From contig NZ_JACHIJ010000007.1 of assembly GCF_014203115.1 (NCBI RefSeq), positions 124,001 to 188,000 of the forward strand: a DNA stretch of 64,000 bases. Reading direction: 5' to 3'. Positions 52,249-64,000 of this stretch are shown here, in pieces. The notes under the pieces were generated by a model that worked only from the letters and a program-made list of their open reading frames with translations, did no database searches and was not told the origin of the DNA. The DNA is from Afipia massiliensis. Lineage in GTDB: Bacteria > Pseudomonadota > Alphaproteobacteria > Rhizobiales > Xanthobacteraceae. Position 1 is the first letter of the stretch, and every line of letters starts with the position of its first letter. The position numbers were made by a program, and so were the translations under genes.

Positions 52249-53220
52249 ATGAAAGCCATTGCGATCCTGACCAGCGGCGGCGACGCCCCCGGAATGAACG
52301 CCGCCATCCGTGCGGTCACGCGCAGCGCGCTCAATCGCGATATCGCGGTGTTCGGCGTGCGCGAAGGCTGGCAGGGGCTGATCGATGACCGGATGACCCG
52401 GCTCAATGCGCGCGACGTCGGCGGCATTATCCAGATCGGCGGGACGTTCCTCGGCAGCGCGCGCTCGAAGGAATTTCGCGAGGAAAGCGGCCGCTCGAAG
52501 GCGCTGCGCAATCTGGCGGCGCGCGGCATCGACGCGCTGGTGGTGATCGGCGGCAACGGATCGCAGACCGGCTCCGCCGCGCTGCATGGTCTGGGCTTTC
52601 CCGTCGTCGGCGTCGCTTCGACCATCGACAACGATCTCTACGGCACCGACGTCACCATCGGCTGCGATACCGCCATCAACGTGACGCTGGAGGCCATCGA
52701 CAATCTGCGCACCACGGGCTCGTCCCACACGCGTGCGTTTCTGGTCGAGACCATGGGACGCAATTGCGGCTATCTCGCCATGATGGCGGGCCTTGCCGGC
52801 GGCGCGGAGGTCATTTCAACGCCCGAGCTGGAAGTGTCCGCTTTTGAAATCGCCGAGCGGCTGCGCGCGGCCTATGACCGCGGCAAGACCCATGCGATCG
52901 TGGTGATCGCCGAGGGCGTCACGGAGAACGCCGCGCGTATCCTCGCTCACTTCGAGAAAGATCGAGGCATGGTGGGGTTCGAACTGCGCGCCACCGTGCT
53001 CGGTCACGTGGTGCGCGGTGCGCCGCCCACGGCTTTTGATCGGCTGCTCGCGACACGGCTTGGTGTGGCCGCGCTCACGTCGCTGGCGGAGGGTGTGTCG
53101 GGGGTTCTGGTCGGTGAGCAGCGCGGCGAAATTACCCGCACGCCGCTGGCCGAGATCGCGGGCCGCACCAAGCCGATTTCCACCAGCCTCATCGACCTCG
53201 CCCGCGTCCTGGCGCAGTAA
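52249..53220 (+). CDS. pfkA: 6-phosphofructokinase-like protein
   Basis: 323 residues closely resembling E. coli PfkA: LTSGGDAPGMN, GGTFLGSAR, TIDNDLYGTD (catalytic Asp), VETMGR, TVLGHVVRG. One change stands out: the active-site GGDGS reads GGNGS, Asp103 to Asn in E. coli numbering, and PG before TIDND is AS. The next Gly104 is of the ATP-type, not PPi-type. Activity may be altered, or the variation may be a subfamily trait. It starts directly after a CTAG palindrome (the ATG is 2 bases after CTAG), so its ribosome-binding site is weak (GGGA). Confidence 0.88.
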   Translation: MKAIAILTSGGDAPGMNAAIRAVTRSALNRDIAVFGVREGWQGLIDDRMTRLNARDVGGIIQIGGTFLGSARSKEFREESGRSKALRNLAARGIDALVVIGGNGSQTGSAALHGLGFPVVGVASTIDNDLYGTDVTIGCDTAINVTLEAIDNLRTTGSSHTRAFLVETMGRNCGYLAMMAGLAGGAEVISTPELEVSAFEIAERLRAAYDRGKTHAIVVIAEGVTENAARILAHFEKDRGMVGFELRATVLGHVVRGAPPTAFDRLLATRLGVAALTSLAEGVSGVLVGEQRGEITRTPLAEIAGRTKPISTSLIDLARVLAQ

Positions 53221-53262
53221 GCGAGCGCCGCGCGCGTCATTGCGGCGTGCATAATCCGCGTG

Positions 53263-53625
53263 TCAGTAAACTTTCGCGCCGGGCGCGACGAGATCGTGGC
53301 CCGCGTCATCCTTGCGCGGCGACAGCAGGATGACTTTTCCATCGGCGTCCGGTGCGCCGAGGATCAGCACTTCGGACATGAAGCCCGCGATGTTGCGTGG
53401 CGAAAAATTGCAGACGCAGACCACCAGCGAGCCGACAAGCTGCTCGGCCGCGTAGTTACTGATCTGCGCGCTCGACCATTTCTCGCCGAGGTCGCCGAGA
53501 TCGACCCGCACCTTCCACGACGGATTGCGGGCCTTCGGAAACGGCTGAACTTCAAGAACGCGTCCGACGCGGAGGTCGATCTTGGCGAAGTCGTCGTAGG
53601 TGATGGGGGAGGAGGTCACATTCAT
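53263..53625 (-). CDS. CsaA-like tRNA-binding protein
   Basis: 120 residues with the tRNA-binding (EMAP/OB) domain: YDDFAKIDLRVGRVLEVQPFPKARNPSWKVRVDLGDLG and ISNYAAEQLVGSLVVCVCNFSPRNIAGFMSEVLILGA. Resembles CsaA, a dimeric chaperone-like tRNA-binding protein. Start at MNVTSSP is used; MSASART, nine codons upstream, is possible. Convergent with pfkA. Confidence 0.85.
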   Translation of the reverse strand: MNVTSSPITYDDFAKIDLRVGRVLEVQPFPKARNPSWKVRVDLGDLGEKWSSAQISNYAAEQLVGSLVVCVCNFSPRNIAGFMSEVLILGAPDADGKVILLSPRKDDAGHDLVAPGAKVY

Positions 53626-53652
53626 CGATTGCGTTCGTGCACTGGCGGACAT

Positions 53653-54006
53653 GATGCGTCTACATCTTCAACGGGGCAGAAGGAACAGCACTGCCTCGCT
53701 ACAACATCTGGTTGTCTAGATGAGCGGATTCATACGAGCAAGGTCGCACCTGCCTGTTCGCGACGTCATCGATGTTCGGGATGGACAGGATTTCTTCCGG
53801 TGCTAGTATATTTTCAGCTCCCGACGGGACGAAGGACTGCTGTCCTTACGCAGCGACAGCATGATCACTTCAACGACGTCCAGTCCGGCGCACCGAGGTT
53901 TCTCGGAGAGCCCGCGATGACGCGGTGCGAATTGAAGACGTAAATCAAGAACGTGGCGACAAACGTCGGCGGCGTAATTTGTGATGTGTGCTTGCGCCTG
54001 CGACAA
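53653..54006. other. 354-bp gap with no recognised gene
   Basis: Between the csaA start and the end of the Lys-rich protein gene. Several short frames cross it, but none has a ribosome-binding site or family match. It contains a weak CTAGTATATTTT near 53804 and could be decayed coding sequence. I cannot assign it a function. Confidence 0.4.
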
Positions 54007-54372
54007 TCAGCCCTTGGCTTTCCTGGCCGACTTCTTAGCCACCTTCTTGGAGGTTTTCTTCGCGGTCTTTTTCGCCGGTTTGGCGGATGCAACTGCCTTC
54101 TTCGCGGCGGCCGTATCGATCGCCTGCCGGACCGACCGCGCGTAGCTGTAGGCGGCGTTGTCGGCGGACATCTGCAGCCGCTTCACGGTGGCGGTGCCGA
54201 TTCCAAGAATGTCTTTCGCAAGCTGCCGCTGGCGCTGCTTGGTCTCGGCATCCTTCGCCTTGGCGGCGAGGGCGATGGTGCGGTCCCGCCGCTTCTTCAC
54301 GGCAGATGTCAGAGCCTTGTTCTGCTGTTTTGCAAGCTGCCGGATGAGCGCATCGAGATCGGCGTCGGCCAT
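54007..54372 (-). CDS. Lysine- and alanine-rich basic protein (histone H1-like tail)
   Basis: 121 residues. A helical, charged N-terminal half (DLDALIRQLAKQQNKALTSAVKKRRDRTIALA) is followed by a tail rich in Lys-Lys-Ala-Lys (AKPAKKTAKKTSKKVAKKSARK). The tail resembles H1-like bacterial nucleoid proteins, which bind DNA nonspecifically. This resemblance alone does not prove that role. Cytoplasmic, no signal peptide. Confidence 0.65.
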   Translation of the reverse strand: MADADLDALIRQLAKQQNKALTSAVKKRRDRTIALAAKAKDAETKQRQRQLAKDILGIGTATVKRLQMSADNAAYSYARSVRQAIDTAAAKKAVASAKPAKKTAKKTSKKVAKKSARKAKG

Positions 54373-54482
54373 TTAGTCCCCCAAAAGTGAAGTGCAATCC
54401 GAGAAGACCTAGCAGGTGAGACGGGGGAGTTGCAAATCGTGCAGACATGCCCTGCCTTCTTCGGCGTTAAGCGCCCATGACG

Positions 54483-55463
54483 TCAAAGCGCGGCGCTGGC
54501 AATCATCTCAAATGATTTCAGGCGCGTCGGATGGTCATAAATGTCGGAGACCACGATCAGTTCGTCGGCAGCGGTTTCCTTCACCAGCGCATCAATCCCG
54601 ATGCGGACAGTCGCAGGCGATCCGACGATGGAGCGCGCCAGCATGCGCATGGCCTGCGCCTTTTCGGATGGCGACCAATAGGTATCGATATTGTCGATGG
54701 GCGGCTGGCTGAGGCCGCGCGCGCCCCGGAACATGTTGGTGAAGGACATCTGCTGCGTCGTGGCCAGCCGCCGCGCCTCGGCGTCGCTCTCGGCAGCGAT
54801 GACGTTGACCCCGACCATGGCATAAGGCTTGTCGAGTTGTTCGGACGGCTTGAATCGGCTGCGGTAGATTTCCAACGCCGGGAGCAGTTCGGCGGGTGCG
54901 AAATGCGATGCGAACGCATAAGGCAGACCCAGTTCAGCCGCGAGCATCGCGCCGAAATGGCTAGATCCGAGAATCCAAAGCGGTACATTCGTGCCTGCTG
55001 CGGGCACCGCCTGGATGCGTTGGTTCGCCCCGGCGGGTGCAAGGAAAGCCTGCACCTCCAGCACGTCTTGCGGAAAATTGTCGGCGGCTTCGGGCGAGCG
55101 CCGTAACGCGCGCAGCGTGAGCTGATCGGTGCCCGGAGCGCGGCCCAGTCCAAGATCGATGCGGCCGGGGAATAGCCGTTCCAGCGTTCCGAACTGTTCG
55201 GCGATGACGTAGGGCGCATGGTTCGGCAGCATGATGCCGCCGGCGCCGACACGGATGGTCTTTGTCCCGGCGGCGATATGCGCCAGCACTAGCGAGGTTG
55301 CGGCGCTCGCAATTCCCGCCATGTTGTGATGCTCGGCCACCCAGATGCGGCGATAGCCCCAGCCTTCGGCGTGAGACGCAAGATCGCGTGCGTTGTCGAG
55401 CGCGCCGCGCGCGTCGGTTTCTTCCGTGACGCGCACAAGGTCGAGGATGGACAGGGGTGTCAT
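54483..55463 (-). CDS. LLM-class flavin-dependent oxidoreductase (luciferase-like)
   Basis: 326 residues of the bacterial luciferase fold: [79 protein letters not shown] is the standard N-terminal pattern. Members oxidise substrates with FMNH2 or F420; the substrate is unknown. Start MTPLSILDL. No partner flavin reductase gene is nearby. Confidence 0.88.
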   Translation of the reverse strand: MTPLSILDLVRVTEETDARGALDNARDLASHAEGWGYRRIWVAEHHNMAGIASAATSLVLAHIAAGTKTIRVGAGGIMLPNHAPYVIAEQFGTLERLFPGRIDLGLGRAPGTDQLTLRALRRSPEAADNFPQDVLEVQAFLAPAGANQRIQAVPAAGTNVPLWILGSSHFGAMLAAELGLPYAFASHFAPAELLPALEIYRSRFKPSEQLDKPYAMVGVNVIAAESDAEARRLATTQQMSFTNMFRGARGLSQPPIDNIDTYWSPSEKAQAMRMLARSIVGSPATVRIGIDALVKETAADELIVVSDIYDHPTRLKSFEMIASAAL

Positions 55464-55650
55464 GGGGACTCTCGGATTGGAAGCGGGCCGTCGGGATGAT
55501 GCGCCGGATCGGCACTCAGCGAGATAGGCAGGCGGGAATATTGTGATGTGTCGCTACATATGGAGACGGATTCCGTAACCGCCATGCGGTCGCGCGCCAT
55601 TCGGTCACGTTGCCGCTTAAAGGTCGGAACGATCCGGCCTTTTCGTGATC

Positions 55651-58650
<3,000 letters not shown>

Positions 58651-58803
58651 GGGCGGAATATGGGGCGCGAAGTGCGGAGAGAAAAGGGCATTTTCTTCGC
58701 CGCTTTCAACGAAGTTTGCGATGAAACCTACGCATTTGTCCTGATAGGCTGAAACCAACGCGTGGCGGTTGCGGAGGACCACGCGACAGTCCGGGAGTGT
58801 CCC

Positions 58804-60801
58804 ATGTCGTCATCGCGTATCTGGTCGGCGCGCATCGCCGGCCTGCTTGCCGCCACCCTGCTTACCGTCGCGCCGCTTTCGTCCGCATTCGCGCAGTCCA
58901 AGGACGCCGAACCCGCCAGCCGCGCGGTCAACGACACTTTCCTCAAGACGCTGCCGTTCAGCGACCGCGCCGACTTCGAGGACGCCAAACGTGGCTTCAT
59001 CGCCACGCTGCCCGACGGCATCATTCCCGGTCCTGCGGGCAAGCCGGCGTTCGACACCAAGCAATACGATTTCCTGAAAAGCGATCAGGTGCCTGCCACT
59101 GTGAACCCCAGCCTGTGGCGGCAGGCGCAGCTCAACGCCATCAACGGCCTTTTCAAGGTCACCGAGCGGGTCTATCAGGTGCGCGGTCTGGACATCGCCA
59201 ATCTCACCATCATCGAGGGCGATAGCGGTCTGATCCTGATCGATCCGCTGCTGTCCAACGAGACCGCGAAGGCGGCGCTCGATCTTTACCTGAAGAACCG
59301 GCCCGCCAAGCCCGTCGCCGCCGTGATCTACACCCACAGCCACGCCGATCACTTCGGCGGCGCCAAGGGGGTGATCAGCGAGGACGACGCCAAGCAGGGC
59401 AAGGTCAAGGTGATCGCGCCGGACGGCTTCATGGAGCATGCGGTCGCCGAAAACGTCATTGCGGGTAATGCGATGTCACGCCGCGCGCAGTATCAGTTCG
59501 GCAGCGCATTGCCGGTGGGCGACAAGGCGCAGATCGACACAGGTCTGGGCAAGGCGCTGGCGCGGGGCTCGATTTCCCTGATCCCGCCGAACGATGTGAT
59601 CAAGCAGTCCTATGAGACGCGCAGCATCGACGGCGTCGAGATCGAATTTCATCTGGTGCCGGGCTCCGAAGCCCCTAGCGAGATGATAATGTATTTCCCG
59701 CAGTTCAAATTGCTGAACATGGCGGAAGACGCCACCCACAACATGCACAATCTCTACACCATCCGCGGTGCGGAGATTCGCGACGGCCGGTTGTGGTCGC
59801 GCTACATCAACGAGGCAATCGCGCGTTACGGCGACCAGACCGACATCGTGATCGCGCAGCATCACTGGCCGATCTGGGACAATGCGCGCGTCGTCGCCTT
59901 TCTGAAGAAGCAGCGCGACCTCTACAAGTTCATCCACGACCAAAGCGTGCGGCTGCTCAACCACGGCCTGACATCGACGGAGATCGCCGAGCAACTCAAG
60001 TTGCCGCCGTCGCTGGCGAACGACTGGGCCGCGCGCGGCTATTACGGCACGCTCAGCCACAACGCCAAGGCGGTCTATCAGTTCTATCTCGGCTGGTACG
60101 ACGCCAATCCCGCCGATCTCAATCCGCTGCCGCGTGCGGACCATGCGAAGAAGCAGGTCCAGTACATGGGTGGCGCGGAGGCGACGATCAAACGCGCGCG
60201 TGATGATTACAAGGCCGGGCAGTATCGCTGGGTCGCCAGCGTGATGAGCCAGGTGGTGTTCGCCGATCCCGCCAACAAGGACGCGCGCGAACTCGGCGCC
60301 GACGCGCTCGAACAGCTCGGTTACCAGAGCGAGGCGGCGACCTGGCGCAACGCCTATCTGCTCGGTGCGCTGGAGCTGCGAAGCGGCGTCGGCCCGCAGC
60401 CGCCGGCGCTGGTGAACGCGGAACTGCTGAAAGGCATCTCGATCGATCTTGCGTTCGATTTCCTCGGCGTACGGCTGAACGCAGCCAAGGCGGAAGGCAA
60501 GACCATCGTCATCAACTGGACCTTCACCGATCTCAACGAGACCTATGTGATGAATCTGGAGAACTCCGCGCTGACGCACACGTCGGGCAAGCTCTCCGAC
60601 AAGGCTGATACCAGCGTGACGCTGACCCGCGCCGCGCTCGACGCCATTACGCTCAAGCAGAAGACGTTTGCCGAAAGCGTTGCGGCCGGCGCGGTGTCTC
60701 TCGGTGGCAATCCGCTGAAGCTGCGCGAACTGTTCGGGATGTTCGATGAATTTTCCACGGGCTTCGAGATCGTGGAGCCGAAAAAGGCGGCGGTGGAGTA
60801 G
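58804..60801 (+). CDS. Alkyl/aryl sulfatase (SdsA1-like metallo-beta-lactamase fold)
   Basis: 665 residues with a signal peptide ([21 protein letters not shown]). The metal-binding motif is [10 protein letters not shown] (H-x-H-x-D-H), with a later [14 protein letters not shown] tail typical of the C-terminal SCP2-like domain. SdsA1-type enzymes are secreted or periplasmic, dimeric zinc enzymes that hydrolyse alkyl sulfates such as SDS. Domain order: MBL catalytic, dimerisation, SCP2-like. Start MSSSRIW; divergent from uvrB. Confidence 0.88.
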   Translation: MSSSRIWSARIAGLLAATLLTVAPLSSAFAQSKDAEPASRAVNDTFLKTLPFSDRADFEDAKRGFIATLPDGIIPGPAGKPAFDTKQYDFLKSDQVPATVNPSLWRQAQLNAINGLFKVTERVYQVRGLDIANLTIIEGDSGLILIDPLLSNETAKAALDLYLKNRPAKPVAAVIYTHSHADHFGGAKGVISEDDAKQGKVKVIAPDGFMEHAVAENVIAGNAMSRRAQYQFGSALPVGDKAQIDTGLGKALARGSISLIPPNDVIKQSYETRSIDGVEIEFHLVPGSEAPSEMIMYFPQFKLLNMAEDATHNMHNLYTIRGAEIRDGRLWSRYINEAIARYGDQTDIVIAQHHWPIWDNARVVAFLKKQRDLYKFIHDQSVRLLNHGLTSTEIAEQLKLPPSLANDWAARGYYGTLSHNAKAVYQFYLGWYDANPADLNPLPRADHAKKQVQYMGGAEATIKRARDDYKAGQYRWVASVMSQVVFADPANKDARELGADALEQLGYQSEAATWRNAYLLGALELRSGVGPQPPALVNAELLKGISIDLAFDFLGVRLNAAKAEGKTIVINWTFTDLNETYVMNLENSALTHTSGKLSDKADTSVTLTRAALDAITLKQKTFAESVAAGAVSLGGNPLKLRELFGMFDEFSTGFEIVEPKKAAVE

Positions 60802-60854
60802 GGGCGTCATAGGTCAAACGCCGATCCTCACGATCGCGACGCGTGTTCATCCGG

Positions 60855-60886
60855 ACGAAAAAGAAGGGGACACAAGTCCCCTTCTT
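60855..60886 (-). terminator. Terminator for the small minus-strand gene 60896-61126
   Basis: Perfect 11-bp stem AAGAAGGGGAC / GTCCCCTTCTT, loop ACAA; on the minus strand followed by TTTTTCG. Confidence 0.8.
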
Positions 60887-60895
60887 GATGTGAAG

Positions 60896-61126
60896 TCAGT
60901 TCGTGGTGCAGATTTTCATGGTCTTCATTCCGGCCTCTGCTTCCGTGCGGGTCGTGAACACCTTGCCATCGCCTACGACGACGGTCGTCGTCGCGGTCGG
61001 CTTCTTGTCCACGATGGTGCATCTCTTCGTCGACGTGTCCTGCACCACATAAAATTCCGTGGCCTGTGCGTAAGCGGCGCCGGTCATGATTGCCACGGCA
61101 CCAATCGAAATAACAAATTTCCTCAT
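60896..61126 (-). CDS. Small exported protein, 76 residues, unknown function
   Basis: Signal peptide MRKFVISIGAVAIMTGAAYA; the mature peptide (about 56 residues) has two cysteines (RCTIVD, KICTTN) and beta-type sequence TEFYVVQDTS, TTTVVVGDGKVFTTRTEAEAG. It is followed by a strong terminator. No family recognised; possibly a short periplasmic domain stabilised by a disulfide. Confidence 0.65.
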   Translation of the reverse strand: MRKFVISIGAVAIMTGAAYAQATEFYVVQDTSTKRCTIVDKKPTATTTVVVGDGKVFTTRTEAEAGMKTMKICTTN

Positions 61127-61219
61127 AACGGTTCCTCCGGTTGGTATAGTCCCCGGCGTTTGAACCCTTGAGGAAGCTAGTTGTTCCTATGGAGGATGAA
61201 GGGGCACTTCGGAAGCGCG

Positions 61220-61858
61220 TTATTGCTCAGTTTTTCCGTGCAAATGCGGCTGGATCATCCCGACCATCTTCGCCGCATCCGTGCCAGGCGGAAAGAAGCC
61301 GAGATATTTTCCGTCGCGGTCGATCAGATAGATGAAAGCCGAGTGATCCACGGTGTAGTCATCCGGCTTCGATCCTGTTGAGACCCGCTTGTAGTACACC
61401 CTGTAGGCGTCAGCGGCCTGCGACACGTCCTTGATGCTGCCCGTGAGTCCCAGCAGGCGCGGATGAAACAGCGGCACGTATTGCGCGAGATGCTCGACCG
61501 TGTCGCGTTCCGGATCGAGTGTGACGAACAGCGGTTGCACGCTCTTGGCGTCGTCGCCCAGTTGCTCCATCGCCAGCCCGATCTGCTGAAGGTCGGTCGG
61601 GCAGATGTCAGGGCAGTAGGTGAAGCCGAAATAGACCAGCATGAGATGGCCCCGAAAATCGGCGTCGGTGCGGGTTTTTCCGGTTTGGTCCTTGAGCGTG
61701 AACGCGCCGCCGATCGGTTCGCGATTCCACATCACCGCGTCCATCAGTTCGGCGGCTGAGCGTGAGGAGCCTTGCGCCAATGCGGGAGATGTTATCCAAA
61801 GGCCAAACAGCAGCGCGGCCACAATGGCCGCGCCGGGCTTGCGGCCGCGCGTGCTCAC
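61220..61858 (-). CDS. SCO1/SenC-type copper chaperone
   Basis: 212 residues from a GTG start, overlapping the upstream metallo-hydrolase stop (GTGA). An N-terminal membrane anchor (GAAIVAALLFGLWITSPALAQ) is followed by a thioredoxin-like domain. The copper ligands are Cys-x3-Cys in YCPDICP, and the distal His is in YTVDHSAFIYL. Sco proteins deliver copper to the CuA site of cytochrome oxidase. A longer frame (to 61951) was rejected because it would cover the neighbouring gene. Confidence 0.9.
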   Translation of the reverse strand: MSTRGRKPGAAIVAALLFGLWITSPALAQGSSRSAAELMDAVMWNREPIGGAFTLKDQTGKTRTDADFRGHLMLVYFGFTYCPDICPTDLQQIGLAMEQLGDDAKSVQPLFVTLDPERDTVEHLAQYVPLFHPRLLGLTGSIKDVSQAADAYRVYYKRVSTGSKPDDYTVDHSAFIYLIDRDGKYLGFFPPGTDAAKMVGMIQPHLHGKTEQ

Positions 61859-62967
61859 GCGCTGAAGGTCAGGCGGCTGCCGGTCGAGACGTTGATCACG
61901 CTGTCCGGCATCTGCGCGCGCGCTTCGAGCAGGAAGTTCAGGCCGCTGCAATGCATCGGGATGACCACGTCCGGCTGGAGCGCCTTGACCTCTCCGACGA
62001 TCTGCTTGAGGTAATCGGCGGGCGCCGGTCCGAGATGGAAGCCGCCCACCACGGCGTGAACCTTCTGCACGCCGGACACTTCCTGCGCCTGCCGCACCGA
62101 ATTGACGATGCCGACATGGCCGCAGGAACTGATCACCACAAGGCCCTTGCCGCGAATGTTGAAGCAGGTCGCGTGTTCATGGACATGTTCGTCCGGAACG
62201 AAGTTGCCCTGCAGCTCGGCGGCGGTGTAGTGGCCGTAGTCGCAGCCCGCGCTTTCCGGCTTGTAGTCGACGAAAGTGTTGGGCAGGATTTTCTCGACGC
62301 TGCTGCGCTTGATCTTGCCGGTGGTGAAGGCGTGGCCTTCGATCACAGTCGGCGTTTCGCAGAGTATGGTCTGGACTTTCTGTGCCGTGATCTGCTTGCG
62401 ATCCAGCACGCCGCCTTCGCCGAATTGTCCCGTCGATGCGCGGCTGACGCGGTGACAGAAATTGTCTTCGCCACCCGCATAGAGCTTCAGGTCGGGCGGA
62501 AGCACGTTGCGATATTTTTCGAGGAAGCCGATCAGGCCGCCATAGTGATCGATATGTCCGTGGCTGACGATCAGCGCATTCACCTTGGCCGGATCGACCT
62601 TGAGCAGGCCGATATTGTTGATGATCGCGGGCGAGGTGTAGCCGAAGTCCAGCAGGATGTTGCGCTGTTCCTGCTCGCGCTGCGATTCCAGAAACAGCGA
62701 CAGGCCCCATTCGTTATGCAGGACGTTGCGCGCATCGGCGCTGCGGCCGCCGCCTGGGCCTTCGTGCACCACGCCGTTCACGGTGCTGCCGCGCAGGAAC
62801 TGGTCGTGCTGCTGGTCGACCAAGACGCGGATCGACAGCTTGTCGATGGTCGGCACCTGGATCGGCGCGGCGCTGGCGATGCCCATACATGAGAAGCCGC
62901 CGGTCGCGGCCAGCCCCATGGCGGTGGAGAGCTTCAGAAAATCACGCCGTGCGAATTCTTTTGTCAT
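61855..62967 (-). CDS. Metallo-beta-lactamase-fold hydrolase, Tat-exported
   Basis: 370 residues with a Tat leader (FARRDFLKLSTAMGLAATGG). The metal motif is VSHGHIDHYGG. The pattern resembles the dihydropterin/ribofuranosylaminobenzene-phosphate synthase-like MBL proteins, substrate unknown. Four cysteines near GCDYGHY, SSCGHVG and MHCSGLN may be structural. Its stop is overlapped by the Sco gene, so both are translated from one mRNA and may work together. Confidence 0.85.
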   Translation of the reverse strand: MTKEFARRDFLKLSTAMGLAATGGFSCMGIASAAPIQVPTIDKLSIRVLVDQQHDQFLRGSTVNGVVHEGPGGGRSADARNVLHNEWGLSLFLESQREQEQRNILLDFGYTSPAIINNIGLLKVDPAKVNALIVSHGHIDHYGGLIGFLEKYRNVLPPDLKLYAGGEDNFCHRVSRASTGQFGEGGVLDRKQITAQKVQTILCETPTVIEGHAFTTGKIKRSSVEKILPNTFVDYKPESAGCDYGHYTAAELQGNFVPDEHVHEHATCFNIRGKGLVVISSCGHVGIVNSVRQAQEVSGVQKVHAVVGGFHLGPAPADYLKQIVGEVKALQPDVVIPMHCSGLNFLLEARAQMPDSVINVSTGSRLTFSA

Positions 62968-63210
62968 TGTCGACCTTTCTTGACCCTGAGTCCGGGCATT
63001 GCCGGAACTCTATCTGTGGGAAGCGAGAGGGACTGTTCTTAGTTTTCGTCGGAGCGATGAAAATCTTTCACGCGCACCTGTCTGGAGCGAATGAAATATA
63101 CTTGATATGCGCCGCGCGGCATTGACTTCGCAAACGCGAAGCGCAAGGTTCATGCAATCGCATTGACTTTGCGCCGCCTGCACGACGCCTCCCAGTTCAA
63201 GGATAGCAAG

Positions 63211-63915
63211 ATGATCGACCTCTATTATTGGCCCACGCCGAACGGCCACAAGATCACGATGTTCCTCGAAGAGACCGGCCTCGCGTATAAAATTCACCCA
63301 GTCAACATCGGCACCGGCGATCAGTTCAAGCCGGAATTCCTCGCGTTCTCGCCGAACAACCGCATGCCCGCGATGATCGACCATGCGCCTGCCGACGGCG
63401 GCGCGCCGGTGAAGATTTTCGAATCCGGTGCGATCCTGATCTATCTCGCGGAAAAGACCGGCAAGTTCATGCCGTCCGATCTGCGCAAGCGCTTCGACGT
63501 GATGCAGTGGTTGATGTGGCAGATGGGCGGCCTCGGTCCAATGGCCGGCCAGAACCATCACTTCAATGTCTACGCGCCGGAGAAACTTCCCTACGCGATC
63601 GATCGCTACATCAATGAGACCAACCGGCTTTACGGCGTGCTCAACAAGCGCCTCGCCGATCGCGAGTATGTCGCCGGCGATTACTCCATCGCGGACATGG
63701 CGGCTTATCCGTGGATCGTGCCGTATGAACGGCAGGGTCAGAAGCTGGAAGACTTTCCGCATCTCAAGCGCTGGTTCGAGGCCATCAAGGCGAAGCCAGC
63801 GACGGTGCGCGCTTACGCGGTCGGCCCGACGGTGAACCCCAGCCTTGGAAAGACCTTCACCGACGAGCAGAAGAAAGTTCTGTTCGGCCAGACCGCTTCC
63901 GTTGTGAAGGGCTAA
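63211..63915 (+). CDS. Glutathione S-transferase family protein (YfcG/Ure2p-like)
   Basis: 234 residues. Thioredoxin-fold start IDLYYWPTPNGHKITMFLEETGL with the TPNG motif of the YfcG/Ure2p class, a helical C-terminal half, and the conserved ADREYVAGDYSIADMAAYPW. Such enzymes conjugate or reduce using glutathione. AGGA lies 7-10 bp before the ATG. It precedes a second, partial transferase on the same strand. Confidence 0.88.
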   Translation: MIDLYYWPTPNGHKITMFLEETGLAYKIHPVNIGTGDQFKPEFLAFSPNNRMPAMIDHAPADGGAPVKIFESGAILIYLAEKTGKFMPSDLRKRFDVMQWLMWQMGGLGPMAGQNHHFNVYAPEKLPYAIDRYINETNRLYGVLNKRLADREYVAGDYSIADMAAYPWIVPYERQGQKLEDFPHLKRWFEAIKAKPATVRAYAVGPTVNPSLGKTFTDEQKKVLFGQTASVVKG

Positions 63916-63920
63916 GAGAG

Positions 63921-64000
63921 ATGACCGCGTCGCGAAAGCTGTTCGAACTCTGCGGGACCGAGCCCGAGCGTGTGTTCAGCCCGTTTTGCTGGCGCACGCG
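63921..64000 (+). CDS. Glutathione S-transferase family protein (N-terminal fragment, runs off window)
   Basis: Only the first 26 or so residues are present: MTASRKLFELCGTEPERVFSPF then CWRTR. The pattern LFEL..(FSPFCWRTR) is that of a GST-fold protein with a CxxT-like start after the first strand. It begins 5 bp after the preceding gene's stop, so the pair is cotranscribed. Partial, so family only. Confidence 0.6.
   Translation, partial: MTASRKLFELCGTEPERVFSPFCWRT

Overview
The window looks like chromosome from an alphaproteobacterium of the Bradyrhizobium/Afipia/Rhodopseudomonas group (Nitrobacteraceae). The evidence is high GC (roughly 60-65% by eye), a PetP/PetR-like MarR-regulator and kinase cluster, a divergent lgt/ubiK arrangement, a long N-terminal extension on UvrB, and many of the paired palindromic repeats common in this group. 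It is mainly ordinary housekeeping sequence. I see no phage, insertion sequence, CRISPR array or complete tRNA/rRNA gene.

Layout. 1-7.1 kb: ileS (cut by the left edge), ribF, cheY, a HAD hydrolase, a degenerate EAL-domain membrane protein and an omega-amino-acid transaminase. 7.2-16.3 kb: an orphan TadE/TadG pair, hisS with an AT-rich patch, a tautomerase/thioesterase pair, several small secreted proteins, RNase T2, rlmJ and a cold-shock protein. 16.3-22.3 kb: an outer-membrane barrel with a CtrA-like site, then uvrC-pgsA-moaD-moaE-prmB-deaminase, all co-directional. 22.3-30.6 kb: pirin and isochorismatase-type genes divergent from a LysR regulator that may be leaderless, ilvE, the MarR/response-regulator/kinase cluster, proC and a YbjN protein. 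31-37.4 kb: prs, a lipoprotein, a MerR regulator and lgt-midA-pgeF, with ubiK divergent. 37.7-46.2 kb: a TetR ligand domain without its HTH, a TctC-type binding protein, an HD-GYP protein, an acyltransferase, rplY-pth-ychF and a MaoC pair. 46.3-55.5 kb: small or hypothetical proteins, two SnoaL-like paralogues, a serine hydrolase, pfkA, a CsaA-like protein, a Lys-rich basic protein and a flavin monooxygenase. 55.6-64 kb: uvrB, an alkyl sulfatase, an Sco/metallo-hydrolase pair and two glutathione transferases.

The most unusual content is the repeat fraction, about 1.5 kb in at least six families. The best is a CTAG-bounded hairpin of about 75-79 bp. It occurs only as doublets here: three doublets, each with a reverse copy, an 11-13 bp AT-rich gap and a forward copy. 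Every copy has a terminal stem, a three-base bulge (CTT or TTT) on one strand and a 15-17 bp inner stem. The design resembles REP doublets (REPINs) moved by a transposase acting in trans. One copy supplies the last 24 codons and the stop of the EAL gene. Another ends 1 bp before the pfkA start codon. A different repeat family lies in frame inside uvrB.

Genes that probably act together: ribF with ileS; tadE with tadG; uvrC through prmB as a run with 1-4 bp overlaps; the MarR regulator with its response regulator and kinase; lgt, midA and pgeF; rplY, pth and ychF; the metallo-hydrolase with Sco. All functions are assigned from motifs and family knowledge read by eye; no database search was possible.
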